Source: Desulfarculaceae bacterium (GTDB lineage: Bacteria > Desulfobacterota > Desulfarculia > Desulfarculales > Desulfarculaceae). From it: a DNA stretch of 64,000 bases. The translations under genes and the position numbers were made by a program. The stretch spans positions 210,784 through 274,783 of the forward strand of contig JAHLKT010000005.1 in assembly GCA_020444545.1 (NCBI GenBank), given 5' to 3'. Of the stretch, positions 43,201 to 52,226 are shown piece after piece. Position 1 is the stretch's first letter, and every line of letters starts with the position of its first letter. The notes under the pieces are model-generated. The model worked only from the letters and a program-made list of their open reading frames with translations, ran no database searches and was not told the DNA's origin.

Positions 43201-44499
43201 CTAGAGAATGGCCTCCAGGCCGGCCGCGATGGTGTCCATGCCCTGCTGTAGCTGCTCGTCGGTGATGACCAGGGGCATGAGGGTGCGCACGTTGTTGCCC
43301 AGGGTGCCGCAGTCCAAGACCAACAGGCCGTGGGCGTGGCAATAGGCGGTGAGCTTCTTGGCCAGCTCGGGCGCGGGCTGCTTGGTCTTGGGATCGCTCA
43401 CCAGCTCCATGGCCAGCATGGGCCCCAGGCCGCGCACCTCGCCGATGATGGGGAAGCGCTCTTGCAGGGCGTCCAGGGCCTGCTTGGCCTTTTGGCCCAG
43501 GGCCTCGGCCTTGGCCAGGATGCCCTCGCTCTCGACCACCTCCAACACGGCCAGGGCCGCCGCGCAGGAAACCGGGTTGCCGCCGTAGGTGCCGCCCAGG
43601 CCGCCGGGATGCACGCTGTCCATCAGCTCGGCCTTGCCGCAGATGGCGCTCAGGGGCATGCCCCCGCCCAGGCTCTTGGCCATGGTCACGATGTCCGCCT
43701 CGACCCCGAAGTGGTTCATGGCAAACATCTTGCCGGTACGGCCGACGCCGGTCTGCACCTCGTCGGCGATGAGCACGATTCCCTTGTCATCGCAGAGCTG
43801 CCTGAGCTGCTGCATGTATTCGATCGGCGGCACGATGAAGCCGCCCTCGCCCAGGATCGGCTCCAGGATGATCGCCGCCACCTCGTCGGGGTTCACGTGG
43901 TACTTGAAGAACTCCTCGAAATAGGCCGAGCCGCAGTGCAATCCGCAGGAGGGGTACTCCTTGCCCCAGGGACAGCGGTAGCAATAGGGATAGTGCGCCC
44001 GGTAGATGCCGGGCATATGGGCGCCCAGCTTGTACTTGTAGGGCATCACCTTGCTGGTCAGGGCCATGGTCAAGGTGGTGCGGCCGTGGAAGGCGCCGTC
44101 GAAGCAGACCACGGCGGGCTTGCCGGTGGCGTAGCGCGCGATCTTCACCGCGTTCTCCACCGCCTCGGCCCCGGAGTTGCCGAACATGGTCTTGGTCTCG
44201 CCCGCCACAGGGGCGATGGCGTTGATCTTCTCGGCCAGGGCCACGTAGGGCTCGTACATGGAAACGTGGAAGCAGCCGTGCAGGTATTGGTCGGCCTGTT
44301 CCTTGATGGCCGCCACCACCTTGGGGTGCCGGTGGCCGATGTTGTTTACCCCGATGCCCCCGGCGAAGTCGATGTACTGGTTGCCTTCCGGATCCCAGAC
44401 CAGGGCGCCCTCGGCCTTGGCCATCACGATGGGGGTTACGTTGCCCACGCCACGGGGAACCGCTTGCTGCCTTCTGTTGGTGATATCCGCCGCGCTCAT
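43201..44499 (-). CDS. Class III omega-aminotransferase (GabT-like)
   Basis: The ATG at 44499 follows AAGGAG and gives 432 residues. Class III motifs are present: GNQYIDFAGGIGVNNIGHRHP, FGNSGAEAVENAVKIAR, FHGRTTLTMALTS, IADEVQTGVGRTGKMFA with the PLP Asp, and TMAKSLGGGMPLSA with the Schiff-base Lys. It most resembles 4-aminobutyrate aminotransferases. The insertion PYCYRCPWGKEYPSCGLHCG has five cysteines in CxxC/CxxxC spacing. Candidate substrates are GABA, beta-alanine, 5-aminovalerate or taurine. It is the last gene of the leftward ABC/deacylase operon and converges on xsc, so a taurine role is attractive but unproven. Confidence 0.88.
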   Translation of the reverse strand: MSAADITNRRQQAVPRGVGNVTPIVMAKAEGALVWDPEGNQYIDFAGGIGVNNIGHRHPKVVAAIKEQADQYLHGCFHVSMYEPYVALAEKINAIAPVAGETKTMFGNSGAEAVENAVKIARYATGKPAVVCFDGAFHGRTTLTMALTSKVMPYKYKLGAHMPGIYRAHYPYCYRCPWGKEYPSCGLHCGSAYFEEFFKYHVNPDEVAAIILEPILGEGGFIVPPIEYMQQLRQLCDDKGIVLIADEVQTGVGRTGKMFAMNHFGVEADIVTMAKSLGGGMPLSAICGKAELMDSVHPGGLGGTYGGNPVSCAAALAVLEVVESEGILAKAEALGQKAKQALDALQERFPIIGEVRGLGPMLAMELVSDPKTKQPAPELAKKLTAYCHAHGLLVLDCGTLGNNVRTLMPLVITDEQLQQGMDTIAAGLEAIL

Positions 44500-44557
44500 T
44501 GCGCTGTCTCCTTGCGGGGCGGCCGCGCCGTCCCCAAAAATCGTGGCCAATTCAGGC

Positions 44558-44983
44558 TTAGGTGATGGGCACCGCGCCCGCCTCGCCCTCGGGCCAGGCA
44601 TTGAACACCCCCTCCCACAGAGCGATCTTGCCGTCGATCATGGTCAGGAACTCCATGCCCTTGCCGCGCATCGCGCGGCCGGTCTGGGCGTCGGTCCACT
44701 GGCCGGTCCACATGTCGCCGATAATGTCGCCGGTCAGGGCCTGGAAGCTCTTGACCAGCTTGTAGTCCTTTTGCCGGGCGAAGCGCGCGGCCAACCACTC
44801 TTTGGCCGCGGCCTTGCCCCGGATTTCCGGGTGGTCCGCGAAACGGATCACGATGTCCTCGCGCCAGCCGTCGGCCAGGCGCTCCACGTCCTTTGCGTGG
44901 AAGGCCTCCACCAGCCCGGCGATCATGGTCCGGGCCTGCTCAATAGTCATGCAGGGCGCGGGCGCGTCGGGTGCCTGGCTCAT
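44558..44983 (-). CDS. SnoaL-like (NTF2-fold) protein
   Basis: The 141-residue product starts at ATG 44983, overlapping the M20 hydrolase stop (ATGA). MIAGLVEAFHAKDVERLADGW, IRFADHPEIRGKAAAKEWL and the late GKGMEFLTMIDGKIALWEGVFN match the cone-shaped SnoaL/NTF2-like fold. Such proteins may be isomerases, hydrolases or ligand-binding proteins and function cannot be deduced. Tight coupling to the hydrolase suggests it handles the same substrate or product. Confidence 0.78.
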   Translation of the reverse strand: MSQAPDAPAPCMTIEQARTMIAGLVEAFHAKDVERLADGWREDIVIRFADHPEIRGKAAAKEWLAARFARQKDYKLVKSFQALTGDIIGDMWTGQWTDAQTGRAMRGKGMEFLTMIDGKIALWEGVFNAWPEGEAGAVPIT

Positions 44984-46143
44984 AGGCACATCTCCGCCAC
45001 CATCCTGGCGTACACCCGGCAGGCCGGGGCCAGATGGTCCACGGGCACCACGTCGCGGGGGGTGTGGGCCAGGTGCTCGTCGCCCGGCCCGAAGCCCACG
45101 CAGGGGATGCCCGCCTGATTGATGAAGGTGCCGTCCACCCCGAAGTACCAGGCCCCGGGCTCGGCCGGAGCGCCCAGCACCGCCTCGCGAGCGCGCTGCA
45201 TGGCCATGACCACCGGGCTCTCGGGCGGGGTGAACATGGCCGGGAACCACTTCAAGAGCTCCACCTCGGCCTTGAACTCCGGGTCCGTGGCGGCCAGGCG
45301 CTCGATGAACTCCGAGAAGCTCGCCACGATGTCATCCTGGCTCTCGCGGGGCAGGAAGCGGCGGTCGATCACCGCGCGGCAGCGGTCGGGCACGATGGGG
45401 GTCAGGGCGCCGGGCGAGGCCTCGATATCCAGGACGGTCCAGGTGGCGTCGCCCAGGAAGTCGTGGGAGGGCAGGGGATAGCCTTGCTCCAGGGCCCGCA
45501 GATAGGCGGTCATCTTGAGGATGGCGTTGATGCCCCCGGCCGGGTTACCGCCGTGGGTGGTCTTGCCCAGGGTGGTCACGGCCAGTTCGGCCTTGCCCCG
45601 GTGGCCCAAATAGACCCCCAGGTTGGTGGCCTCGCCGCTCACCGCGAAGTCGGCGCGGAAGCCCGCGTCCAAGACCGCCTTGATGCCTTCGCCCCGGGCC
45701 ATCTCCTCGCGGGCCACGCAGGTGACCAAGAGATCGCCCGTCAGAGGCAGGCCCAGGGCCTTGACCACGCCGCCCGCCTCGATCATGCAGGCCACGGCGG
45801 CCTTCATGTCGCTGGCCCCGCGTCCGTAGATCACCGGACCCTCGTGGCCAAAGGGCGCGCCGTCGACCACCTCGCCGGAAAAGGGCTCTTCCATGGAGCC
45901 CACCCCGGCGTGGTCGATGTGGCCGTTGAACATCAGGCTGGGGCCGCTGCCCGAGCCCTTGATGATGCCCACCACGTTGTGCATGGCGTCGCGGTGCACT
46001 TGGTCATAGCCCAGCTCGCGCATGCGGGCTTCCACCACCTCGGCGATGGCCGCCTCCTCCAGGCTCAGGCTGGGGGTCTGGATGAGCTTCTGGGTCAGGG
46101 CGGCCACGCGGCCCGGGTCCACCGCTGCCTCTATCTCGCGCAT
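44980..46143 (-). CDS. M20-family deacylase/peptidase (ArgE/DapE type)
   Basis: The 387-residue protein shows the two-metal site: FNGHIDHAGVG (His and Asp ligands with the usual HxD), GRGASDMKAAVACM (bridging Asp) and VAREEMARGEG (Glu base and ligand). A dimerisation-domain segment follows with GKTTHGGNPAGGINAILKM. M20 amidohydrolases cleave N-acyl or N-carbamoyl amino acids or small peptides. It is encoded between the livF gene and the SnoaL gene, and a second M20 enzyme of the same operon is encoded at 50936. Together they suggest an imported acylated amine. Confidence 0.88.
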   Translation of the reverse strand: MREIEAAVDPGRVAALTQKLIQTPSLSLEEAAIAEVVEARMRELGYDQVHRDAMHNVVGIIKGSGSGPSLMFNGHIDHAGVGSMEEPFSGEVVDGAPFGHEGPVIYGRGASDMKAAVACMIEAGGVVKALGLPLTGDLLVTCVAREEMARGEGIKAVLDAGFRADFAVSGEATNLGVYLGHRGKAELAVTTLGKTTHGGNPAGGINAILKMTAYLRALEQGYPLPSHDFLGDATWTVLDIEASPGALTPIVPDRCRAVIDRRFLPRESQDDIVASFSEFIERLAATDPEFKAEVELLKWFPAMFTPPESPVVMAMQRAREAVLGAPAEPGAWYFGVDGTFINQAGIPCVGFGPGDEHLAHTPRDVVPVDHLAPACRVYARMVAEMCL

Positions 46144-46162
46144 GGTGTCTTCTTCCTTGTCG

Positions 46163-46870
46163 CTAATAGCCCAGATAAGCCCGCTGCACGTGCTCGTTCT
46201 CGGCCAGCTTGGCGCCCTCGTCCTCCATGGCGATCTTCCCGTTCTCCATGATGTAGGCCCGGCTGGCCACGCTCAGGGCCCACTTGGCGTTTTGCTCCAC
46301 CAGGAGAATCGTCACCTTGCGCTCCTGGTAGATCTGGCGCACCACGTGGAAGATGTCCTCGCGCACCACCGGGGCCAGGCCCAGGCTGGGCTCGTCGAGC
46401 ATGAGCAGCTTGGGGCCGGAGAGGATCGAGCGGGCGATGGCCAGCATCTGGGCCTCGCCGCCGCTCATGGTGCCGGCCTCCTGGTTCTTGCGCTCAGCCA
46501 GGCGCGGGAAGAGCTCGAACACGAACTCCATGTCCCGATCCACCGCCTTTTCGTCGCTGCGGGTGAAGGCGCCCATGCGCAGGTTGTCCTTCACCGACAG
46601 GTTGGGGAAGACCTCGCGGCCTTCCGGCGCCTGCACCACCCCCATCTGCACGACCTTGTGCGAGGGCATACCGCTGATCTTCTTGCCCATGAAGGAGATG
46701 GTTCCGCCGGTGGGCTTGAGCAGCCCGCTGATGGTTTTCAACAGGGTCGACTTGCCCGCCCCGTTGGAGCCGAGCAGGGTGACCAGCTCGCCTTCCTTGA
46801 TTTCCATGGACACGCCGTGCAAAGCCTTGGCCTTGCCGTAAGCCACGGTGAGGTTCTCCACCTTAAGCAT
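46163..46870 (-). CDS. livF: Branched-chain amino-acid-type ABC transporter ATPase LivF
   Basis: The ATG at 46870 is preferred to a GTG at 46879 because AGGAGG lies just before it. The 235-residue ATPase has Walker A LLGSNGAGKSTLLKTI, signature MSGGEAQMLAIARSI, Walker B KLLMLDEPSLGLAP, and the switch His region. It ends in EHVQRAYLGY, typical of LivF. It overlaps livG by eight bases and energises uptake with LivG, LivH and LivM. Confidence 0.93.
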   Translation of the reverse strand: MLKVENLTVAYGKAKALHGVSMEIKEGELVTLLGSNGAGKSTLLKTISGLLKPTGGTISFMGKKISGMPSHKVVQMGVVQAPEGREVFPNLSVKDNLRMGAFTRSDEKAVDRDMEFVFELFPRLAERKNQEAGTMSGGEAQMLAIARSILSGPKLLMLDEPSLGLAPVVREDIFHVVRQIYQERKVTILLVEQNAKWALSVASRAYIMENGKIAMEDEGAKLAENEHVQRAYLGY

Positions 46871-47642
46871 TGGCTTCACCTCCTAGATAGGCTTCCACCA
46901 CCAGGGGATCGGAGTAGACCTCCTTGGGCTCGCCCTCGGCCAGCTTCTCGCCGTAGTGCAACACGATCAGGCGGTGGGAGATGTCCATGATCACCTTCAT
47001 CACGTGCTCAATGATCAGGATGGTGATGCCCTGCTCGTTTATCTGTCGGATGATCTTGATTTGCTCGTTTTGCTCGGCCGGGTTGAGCCCGCTGCTGGGC
47101 TCGTCCAACAAGAGCAGCTTGGGCCGGGTGGCCAGAGCCCGGGCGATCTCCAGGCGCTTGCTCATGGCGTAGGGCAGGTTCTCGGCCCGCTCGTCGCGGT
47201 ACTTTAATAGCCCCACCGAGGCCAAGAGGCCCTCGGCCGTGGCGCAGGCTTCCTTGTCCTGGTTGAAGGCGCAGGCCCGCCGGAAGAAGGAGCCCCACAC
47301 CAGACTCCAAGGGCCGTCCTTGCCCCGGTCCACCATGGCGGTGAGCACATTCTCCAAGACGGTGAGCCGCTTGAAGATGCGCACCACCTGGAAGGTGCGG
47401 GCGATGCCCTTGACGTTGACCTGGCTGGCCTTGAGCCGCGAGATGTCCTCGCCCTGGTAGATGACCTTGCCCTCGCTGGGGTGGAAGGCCCCGGAGAGGA
47501 TGTTGATCAGGGTGGTCTTGCCCGCCCCGTTGGGCCCGATGAGCCCCATGACCTCGCCCTCGTTGAGGGTGAAGCTTACGTCCTGCAAGGCGGTGAGGCC
47601 GCCGAAGTTCTTGGTGACGTGCTGGGTTTCCAGTAGCGCCAT
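46863..47642 (-). CDS. livG: Branched-chain amino-acid-type ABC transporter ATPase LivG
   Basis: The 259-residue ATPase has Walker A LIGPNGAGKTTLINIL, the LivG-type GIARTFQVVRIFKRLTVLEN, a signature YAMSKRLEIARALA (degenerate LSGGQ, reading MSKR), Walker B KLLLLDEPSSGLNP, and the end VVEAYLGGEA. The unusual signature loop deserves note, because most LivG proteins have LSYGQQRRLEIARAL. It follows livM with a three-base gap and has GAGGAGG upstream of the ATG. Confidence 0.92.
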   Translation of the reverse strand: MALLETQHVTKNFGGLTALQDVSFTLNEGEVMGLIGPNGAGKTTLINILSGAFHPSEGKVIYQGEDISRLKASQVNVKGIARTFQVVRIFKRLTVLENVLTAMVDRGKDGPWSLVWGSFFRRACAFNQDKEACATAEGLLASVGLLKYRDERAENLPYAMSKRLEIARALATRPKLLLLDEPSSGLNPAEQNEQIKIIRQINEQGITILIIEHVMKVIMDISHRLIVLHYGEKLAEGEPKEVYSDPLVVEAYLGGEANA

Positions 47643-47645
47643 GGC

Positions 47646-48620
47646 TTAAGCCTCCTCTCCGTTAGAGCCGCGCCGTTCGCGCCAGCGGTCCCAAATGCCC
47701 ACGATGCCGCCGCGCATGAACAGGATGGTCACGATGAGCAAGGCGCCGTAGATGATCAGGCGCACGTCCATCTTCACTATGTCCTCCACGAAGCGCAGGC
47801 CCTCGGACAGGAAGGTGAGCAGCACCGCGCCCAGCACCGGGCCGGTGAGAGTACCCAGGCCGCCGATCATGGTCATGGTCAGGGCCTGGAAGGTCTCGCC
47901 CAGGGAGAGCAGATCCGGGCTGATCAGGCGCTGGTAGTGCGCCAGCAGGGCCCCGGCGAAGCCGCCGAAAAAGGCGCTGATGGTGAACACGGTGAGCTTG
48001 TAGCTGTTGGTGCTTATGCCGATGCTCTGGGCCCCGGTTTCGTCCTCGCGCATGGCCTGCAGGCTCAGGCCGAACTCGCTGCGGGTAAGGCGGCGGAAGC
48101 AGAACAGGGCCCAAGCCGTCGCGGCCAGGGCCACGTAGTAAAAGGTCAGCTCGCTGGTGAAGCGGATGCCCCAAAAGCCGGGCAGGGGCGGGATGCCGTA
48201 GAGGCCCAGGGAGCCCCGGGTCAGGCCGACCCAGTTCATGGCCACCAGGCGCAATATCTCGGCGAAGCCGATGGTGGTGATGGCCAAATACGGCCCGGAC
48301 AGGCGCAAGGCGGGGATGCCCAGCAGGAAGCCGGCTGCCCCGGCCAGTCCCCCGCCCAGGAACATTCCGATCCAGGGCGACACCCCCAGCTTGATGGCCA
48401 GCAGGGCCGAGGTGTAGGCCCCGATGCCGAAGAAGGCGGCGTGCCCCATGTTGAGTTGGCCGGCGTAGCCGGTGATCAGGTTCCAGCTTGAGGAGAAGAT
48501 CACGAAGATCAGCGACATCACCAGCAGGTGCTGAATGTAGCGGTCGGTGATGATCAGAGGCAGGGCCACGCACAGGGCCATGCCCGCCACCGCCAGGAAT
48601 TTTTGCTTGCCGTCCATCAT
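47646..48620 (-). CDS. livM: Branched-chain amino-acid-type ABC transporter permease LivM
   Basis: The 324-residue membrane protein has eight to ten helices with LivM features: NLITGYAGQLNMGHAAFFGIG, ALRLSGPYLAITTIGFAEIL and GGLGTLTGPVLGAVLLTFL. It overlaps the livH stop by four bases (ATGA). It forms the translocation pore with LivH. Confidence 0.93.
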   Translation of the reverse strand: MMDGKQKFLAVAGMALCVALPLIITDRYIQHLLVMSLIFVIFSSSWNLITGYAGQLNMGHAAFFGIGAYTSALLAIKLGVSPWIGMFLGGGLAGAAGFLLGIPALRLSGPYLAITTIGFAEILRLVAMNWVGLTRGSLGLYGIPPLPGFWGIRFTSELTFYYVALAATAWALFCFRRLTRSEFGLSLQAMREDETGAQSIGISTNSYKLTVFTISAFFGGFAGALLAHYQRLISPDLLSLGETFQALTMTMIGGLGTLTGPVLGAVLLTFLSEGLRFVEDIVKMDVRLIIYGALLIVTILFMRGGIVGIWDRWRERRGSNGEEA

Positions 48621-49495
48621 TCCTCGCTCCTTCCGAACAGGCCGTGGGGGATTATCAGAAGCACAAGGATGAGGATGACGAAACCGATGGCGTTCTTATA
48701 TTGCATGGAGATGTAGGCCCCGCCCAGGGACTCGGCCACGCCCAGGATGAAACCGCTGAATATGGCTCCCCGGATGTTGCCCATGCCGCCCAGGATGGTG
48801 ACCACGAAGGCCTTGAGGGTGGGCACCGCGCCCATGGTGGGATAGATGGCAAAGATGGTGCCGTAGAGCACTCCGCCCAGGCCGGCCAGGGCGCTGCCCA
48901 GGGCGAAGGTGACCGCGTAGATCAAATTGATGTTAATGCCCATCAACTGGGCCGCCTTGCGGTTCTGGGCCGTGGCTTGGATGGCCACGCCCATGCGGGC
49001 CCGGTTGAGGTATATCTGCAGCAGGATGATGATGCCCAGCGACATGGCGAGGCACAACAGGCGCATCATGCTGGTGGAGAACAGCCCGAGGTCGGCCGTG
49101 GCCCCGTGGAAGGGGTCGGGCAACATGCGCGGGGTGGCCCCGAAAAATAGCTGGGCCAGGTTCTCCATGACGATGAACAGGCCGATGGAGACCATGATCT
49201 GGTCCAGGTCGGTCCAGCGGGTCATGAGGGGGCGGAACACGCCCCGCTCCACCAACACGCCCAAGACACCCACCCCGGCCAAAGCGGCCAGAAGCGAGCC
49301 CACCCAACCCATCCAGCCCGGCATCCAGGCCAGGACGAAAACGGCGATGTAGGCGCCCACCATGGCGAAGTCCCCGTGGGCGAAGTTGCTGACGCGCATC
49401 ACCCCGAAGATCATGGTCAGGCCCACGGCGATCAGGCTGTAGACACTGCCCACAATCAAGCCGTTGGCCACTTGTTGTAAAAAAAGTGATTCCAT
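48617..49495 (-). CDS. livH: Branched-chain amino-acid-type ABC transporter permease LivH
   Basis: The ATG at 49495 gives 292 residues; the longer frame upstream runs through the hairpin. FLQQVANGLIVGSVYSLIAV, FGVMRVSNFAHGDFAMVGAY and GGMGNIRGAIFSGFILGVAE match LivH. There are about eight helices. It follows a hairpin after the solute-binding-protein gene and is coupled to livM. Confidence 0.93.
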   Translation of the reverse strand: MESLFLQQVANGLIVGSVYSLIAVGLTMIFGVMRVSNFAHGDFAMVGAYIAVFVLAWMPGWMGWVGSLLAALAGVGVLGVLVERGVFRPLMTRWTDLDQIMVSIGLFIVMENLAQLFFGATPRMLPDPFHGATADLGLFSTSMMRLLCLAMSLGIIILLQIYLNRARMGVAIQATAQNRKAAQLMGININLIYAVTFALGSALAGLGGVLYGTIFAIYPTMGAVPTLKAFVVTILGGMGNIRGAIFSGFILGVAESLGGAYISMQYKNAIGFVILILVLLIIPHGLFGRSEE

Positions 49496-49546
49496 TGCTC
49501 TACCAGTCGAATGATGGCCTGGACCCGCTCCCCGGGGGGGAGAGGA

Positions 49547-49570
49547 GGGGACGGGGCGAACCCCGTCCCC
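49547..49570 (-). terminator. Perfect hairpin between the Liv binding-protein gene and livH
   Basis: GGGGACGGGG (49547-49556) and CCCCGTCCCC (49561-49570) form a ten-bp stem with a CGAA loop. It has no T-run. Its place between a periplasmic-protein gene and its permease genes suggests partial termination or 3'-end protection. Confidence 0.65.
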
Positions 49571-49615
49571 CTGCTTATATTTACCGCCGGTCACAGTATC
49601 CGGCGGATTGGGAGC

Positions 49616-50839
49616 TTACTTGCAGCGGCGTTCGGACCAGGGCTTGGGCACTTCGTACTTGGCCGCGGCCTTGTCCAACGGGAAAACCACTTCGGTGTCC
49701 GGCTGGCAAGCCTTGTTCAGCTTGACCTGCAGCACCGGAGCCAGCAGGGCGTGCACCTGGCCATTTTTGCCGAACTTGATGTTGCCCTGGGTCAGGGTCA
49801 TGTTGGTGGTCTTGAGGGCGTCGCGCACCTTGTCGCGGTTCTCCTGCAGATCGTCGCCCAGCTTGCCGGCCCGCTTGATGGCGTCGGCGATGACCATCAG
49901 GTTGTCATAGCCCTGGCTGGAGAAGATGCCCGGACGCGAGCCGGGGAACTTCTTCTCATATTCCTTGACGAAGACCGCGACGAGGGGGTCCTTCATGCTC
50001 TTGGTGGGCTCCATGCTGCAGCCCATGGCGTACTCGCTCACCGAGCCGGTCATCTTGAAGTAGGCCTGGGTGAAATGGCCGCCAGCGCCCATCCACTGGG
50101 TCACGTAGTTGAGCTCCTTGGCCTGCTTCTGGATCAGGGCCGCCTCGGTGGTGGAGGCGATGTTGAACACCAGCTCGGGGTTGAGCTTCTTGAGGTTGGA
50201 GATCTGGGTGGTGAAGTCGCTGTCGCCGATCTCGAAGTAGTAGCTGCCCAGAATCTTGAAGCCCTCTTTCTTGCAGACCTCTTCCCAGATCTTCTGGGCG
50301 TCGCGGCCGTAGTCGGAGTTCTCCATGAAGAAGGCCACTGTCTTGGGCCGCTTCACCTCCTTGAGCCATGCTATGCTGCCCGCGATGGCCTGGCTGCTCT
50401 CGTTGCAGGTGCGGAAGACATACTCATAGCCGCGGTTGGTGATGGTGGGGCTGATGGCGATGCCCACCGCGTTTGGGGTCTTCTCGAACTGGCAGATCTC
50501 GCTGGTGGCGATGTTAACCGAGGAGCAGTAACCGCCGCCCACCACCAGGACCTCGTCCCGGGTGAGCAGTTTTTTCACCGCGGCCACACCGTTGGCCGGC
50601 TTGCAGGAGGTGTCGGCGAAGATAAGCTCCACCGGACGGCCGTTGATGCCGCCGCCGGCGTTGACCTTGTCCAGGGCCAGGAGCATGCCCATTTTCATCT
50701 CACTGGCGTTGTGAGCCAGGGGACCGGTGAAGGGGCCCAGAATGCCCACCTTGATGGGGTCGGCCGCCGAGGCCGGCCCAGCCATGATCACGCCCAGGCA
50801 AAGGGCCAAGGCCAATATCGCAAGACTCAATTTTTTCAC
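49616..50839 (-). CDS. Branched-chain amino-acid-type ABC transporter substrate-binding protein
   Basis: The gene is read from GTG 50839 with AAGGAGG upstream (407 residues). The signal peptide is KKLSLAILALALCLGVIMA and the mature protein starts near ADPIKVGILGPFTG. The Peripla_BP_6 fold shows MKMGMLLALDKVNAGGGING, VVGGGYCSSVNIATSEIC and a late GNIKFGKNGQV. LivJ-like proteins of this group bind amino acids, amides, urea or aromatic acids. The neighbouring M20 deacylases and aminotransferase suggest an acylated amino compound (inference). Confidence 0.92.
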   Translation of the reverse strand: MKKLSLAILALALCLGVIMAGPASAADPIKVGILGPFTGPLAHNASEMKMGMLLALDKVNAGGGINGRPVELIFADTSCKPANGVAAVKKLLTRDEVLVVGGGYCSSVNIATSEICQFEKTPNAVGIAISPTITNRGYEYVFRTCNESSQAIAGSIAWLKEVKRPKTVAFFMENSDYGRDAQKIWEEVCKKEGFKILGSYYFEIGDSDFTTQISNLKKLNPELVFNIASTTEAALIQKQAKELNYVTQWMGAGGHFTQAYFKMTGSVSEYAMGCSMEPTKSMKDPLVAVFVKEYEKKFPGSRPGIFSSQGYDNLMVIADAIKRAGKLGDDLQENRDKVRDALKTTNMTLTQGNIKFGKNGQVHALLAPVLQVKLNKACQPDTEVVFPLDKAAAKYEVPKPWSERRCK

Positions 50840-50935
50840 GATCAATTTCCTCCTTGGAGATGATGGACGACCGCATTGGGGCCTACCCCCACGGCCGCGG
50901 TTCGCCAATGGCAAAGGGTCTTGGTCCGCTTCCTC

Positions 50936-52201
50936 TTACTCCACCGTCTTGCACCAGCGCGCCAGGAACAGGGCGTAAAGTTTCGCGGTATGCATGATAC
51001 TCTCGATATTCACCCGCTCGTTGTCGGCGTGCATGTTTTCCCCCTCCGGGCCGTAGCAGGTGGCCTGGCCCTTGCCGTAGTGCACAAAGGCCCTGAGGTC
51101 GGTGGTGGCGGTGGAAAACGCCGCTTCGGCCGGACTGCCGGTCAGCTCGGTCTTCAACTCGCTGATCAGGTTGAAGGCCGGCTGGTCCCGGGGAATCTGG
51201 TGGCCCAGGGAACGGAAGCCGTAGAACTCCACCTGGGGCGGGTTGGAGGCCAGCCAGGGATCGGAGGCCGCGGCCCGGGCGATGGTCTGCTCCACCTTGC
51301 TCCGGACCTCCTCGAAGCTTGTGCCCGGCAGGAAGCCCTGGCGGCAATGGAACTCAGCCTTGGCGGGCACGGTGGAGGGCCAGTCGCCGCCGTTGATTAT
51401 GCCGATGTTGAAGTTGGCCGGGTGCTTAATCTCCGGCAAGCCGGGATGGGACCCCACGTTCAGTTCCTCTTCCAGCCCCCTGAGGGCCTGGATGAGCGAA
51501 TAGCACTTCTCAATGGCGTTGACCCCGCCGTGGGTGTCCAGCACGTGGATGGGCACCCCGCCCAGGCTGACCTTGAACCAGCACACTCCCACCTGGCTGG
51601 TGAGGATGGACTGGCCCAGAGGCTCGGGGATCAGCACCGCGTCGGCGTCGTAACCGGCCAGCACGCAGGCCAGGGCCCCGTTGCCGGTGCACTCTTCCTC
51701 GATCACCCCCTCCAGGGTTACCGGCGCGGCCAGGCCCAGCCCGGCCTTTTGAACCGCGGCCAGGGCATAGGTCATGGCGGCCACGCCGCCCTTCATGTCC
51801 GAGGCGCCCCGGCCGTAGAGCCAGCCGTCCTTGACCAGGGGGTCGAAGGGGTCGCGCTCCCAGCGGCCCAGAGGCTCCGGGCTCACCACGTCCAGGTGGC
51901 CGTTGAAAAGCGCGCTCTTGCCGCCTTCGGCGTCCGCGGGGCGCACGGCCACCACATTGTAGCGGCCCTCGTAGCTCCAGGGCACCGGCCCGAAGCCGGG
52001 ATGGGATGCCAGAGCCTCGGGGTCAATCTCCACCTTTTGGGGAGTCAGCCCCAGCTTGACCATCTCCTGTTCCATGACCTGGAGCACCGAGGCCTCGTTG
52101 CCCAGGGTGCTGGGCTCGGCCACCAAGCGGGCGGCGAAGTCCACGATGTCGTCACTAAGCCGCCCAACCGCCTCGAGCAGGGCTTCCTCGGCTTTTTGCA
52201 T
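50936..52201 (-). CDS. M20-family deacylase/peptidase (ArgE/DapE type)
   Basis: The ATG at 52201 (GGAGAG upstream) is preferred, but an ATG at 52225, one base after the preceding stop, would add eight residues. The protein of about 421 residues has metal-site motifs LFNGHLDVVSPEP, YGRGASDMKGGVAAM and VIEEECTGNGALA, and a catalytic-histidine segment in the C-terminal part. It differs clearly from the other M20 protein at 44980, so the two probably act on different bonds or substrates. It lies 96 bp before the ABC binding-protein gene. Confidence 0.87.
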   Translation of the reverse strand: MQKAEEALLEAVGRLSDDIVDFAARLVAEPSTLGNEASVLQVMEQEMVKLGLTPQKVEIDPEALASHPGFGPVPWSYEGRYNVVAVRPADAEGGKSALFNGHLDVVSPEPLGRWERDPFDPLVKDGWLYGRGASDMKGGVAAMTYALAAVQKAGLGLAAPVTLEGVIEEECTGNGALACVLAGYDADAVLIPEPLGQSILTSQVGVCWFKVSLGGVPIHVLDTHGGVNAIEKCYSLIQALRGLEEELNVGSHPGLPEIKHPANFNIGIINGGDWPSTVPAKAEFHCRQGFLPGTSFEEVRSKVEQTIARAAASDPWLASNPPQVEFYGFRSLGHQIPRDQPAFNLISELKTELTGSPAEAAFSTATTDLRAFVHYGKGQATCYGPEGENMHADNERVNIESIMHTAKLYALFLARWCKTVE

Positions 52202-52226
52202 GATTCTCTCCGTTGGTGTCTTCATG

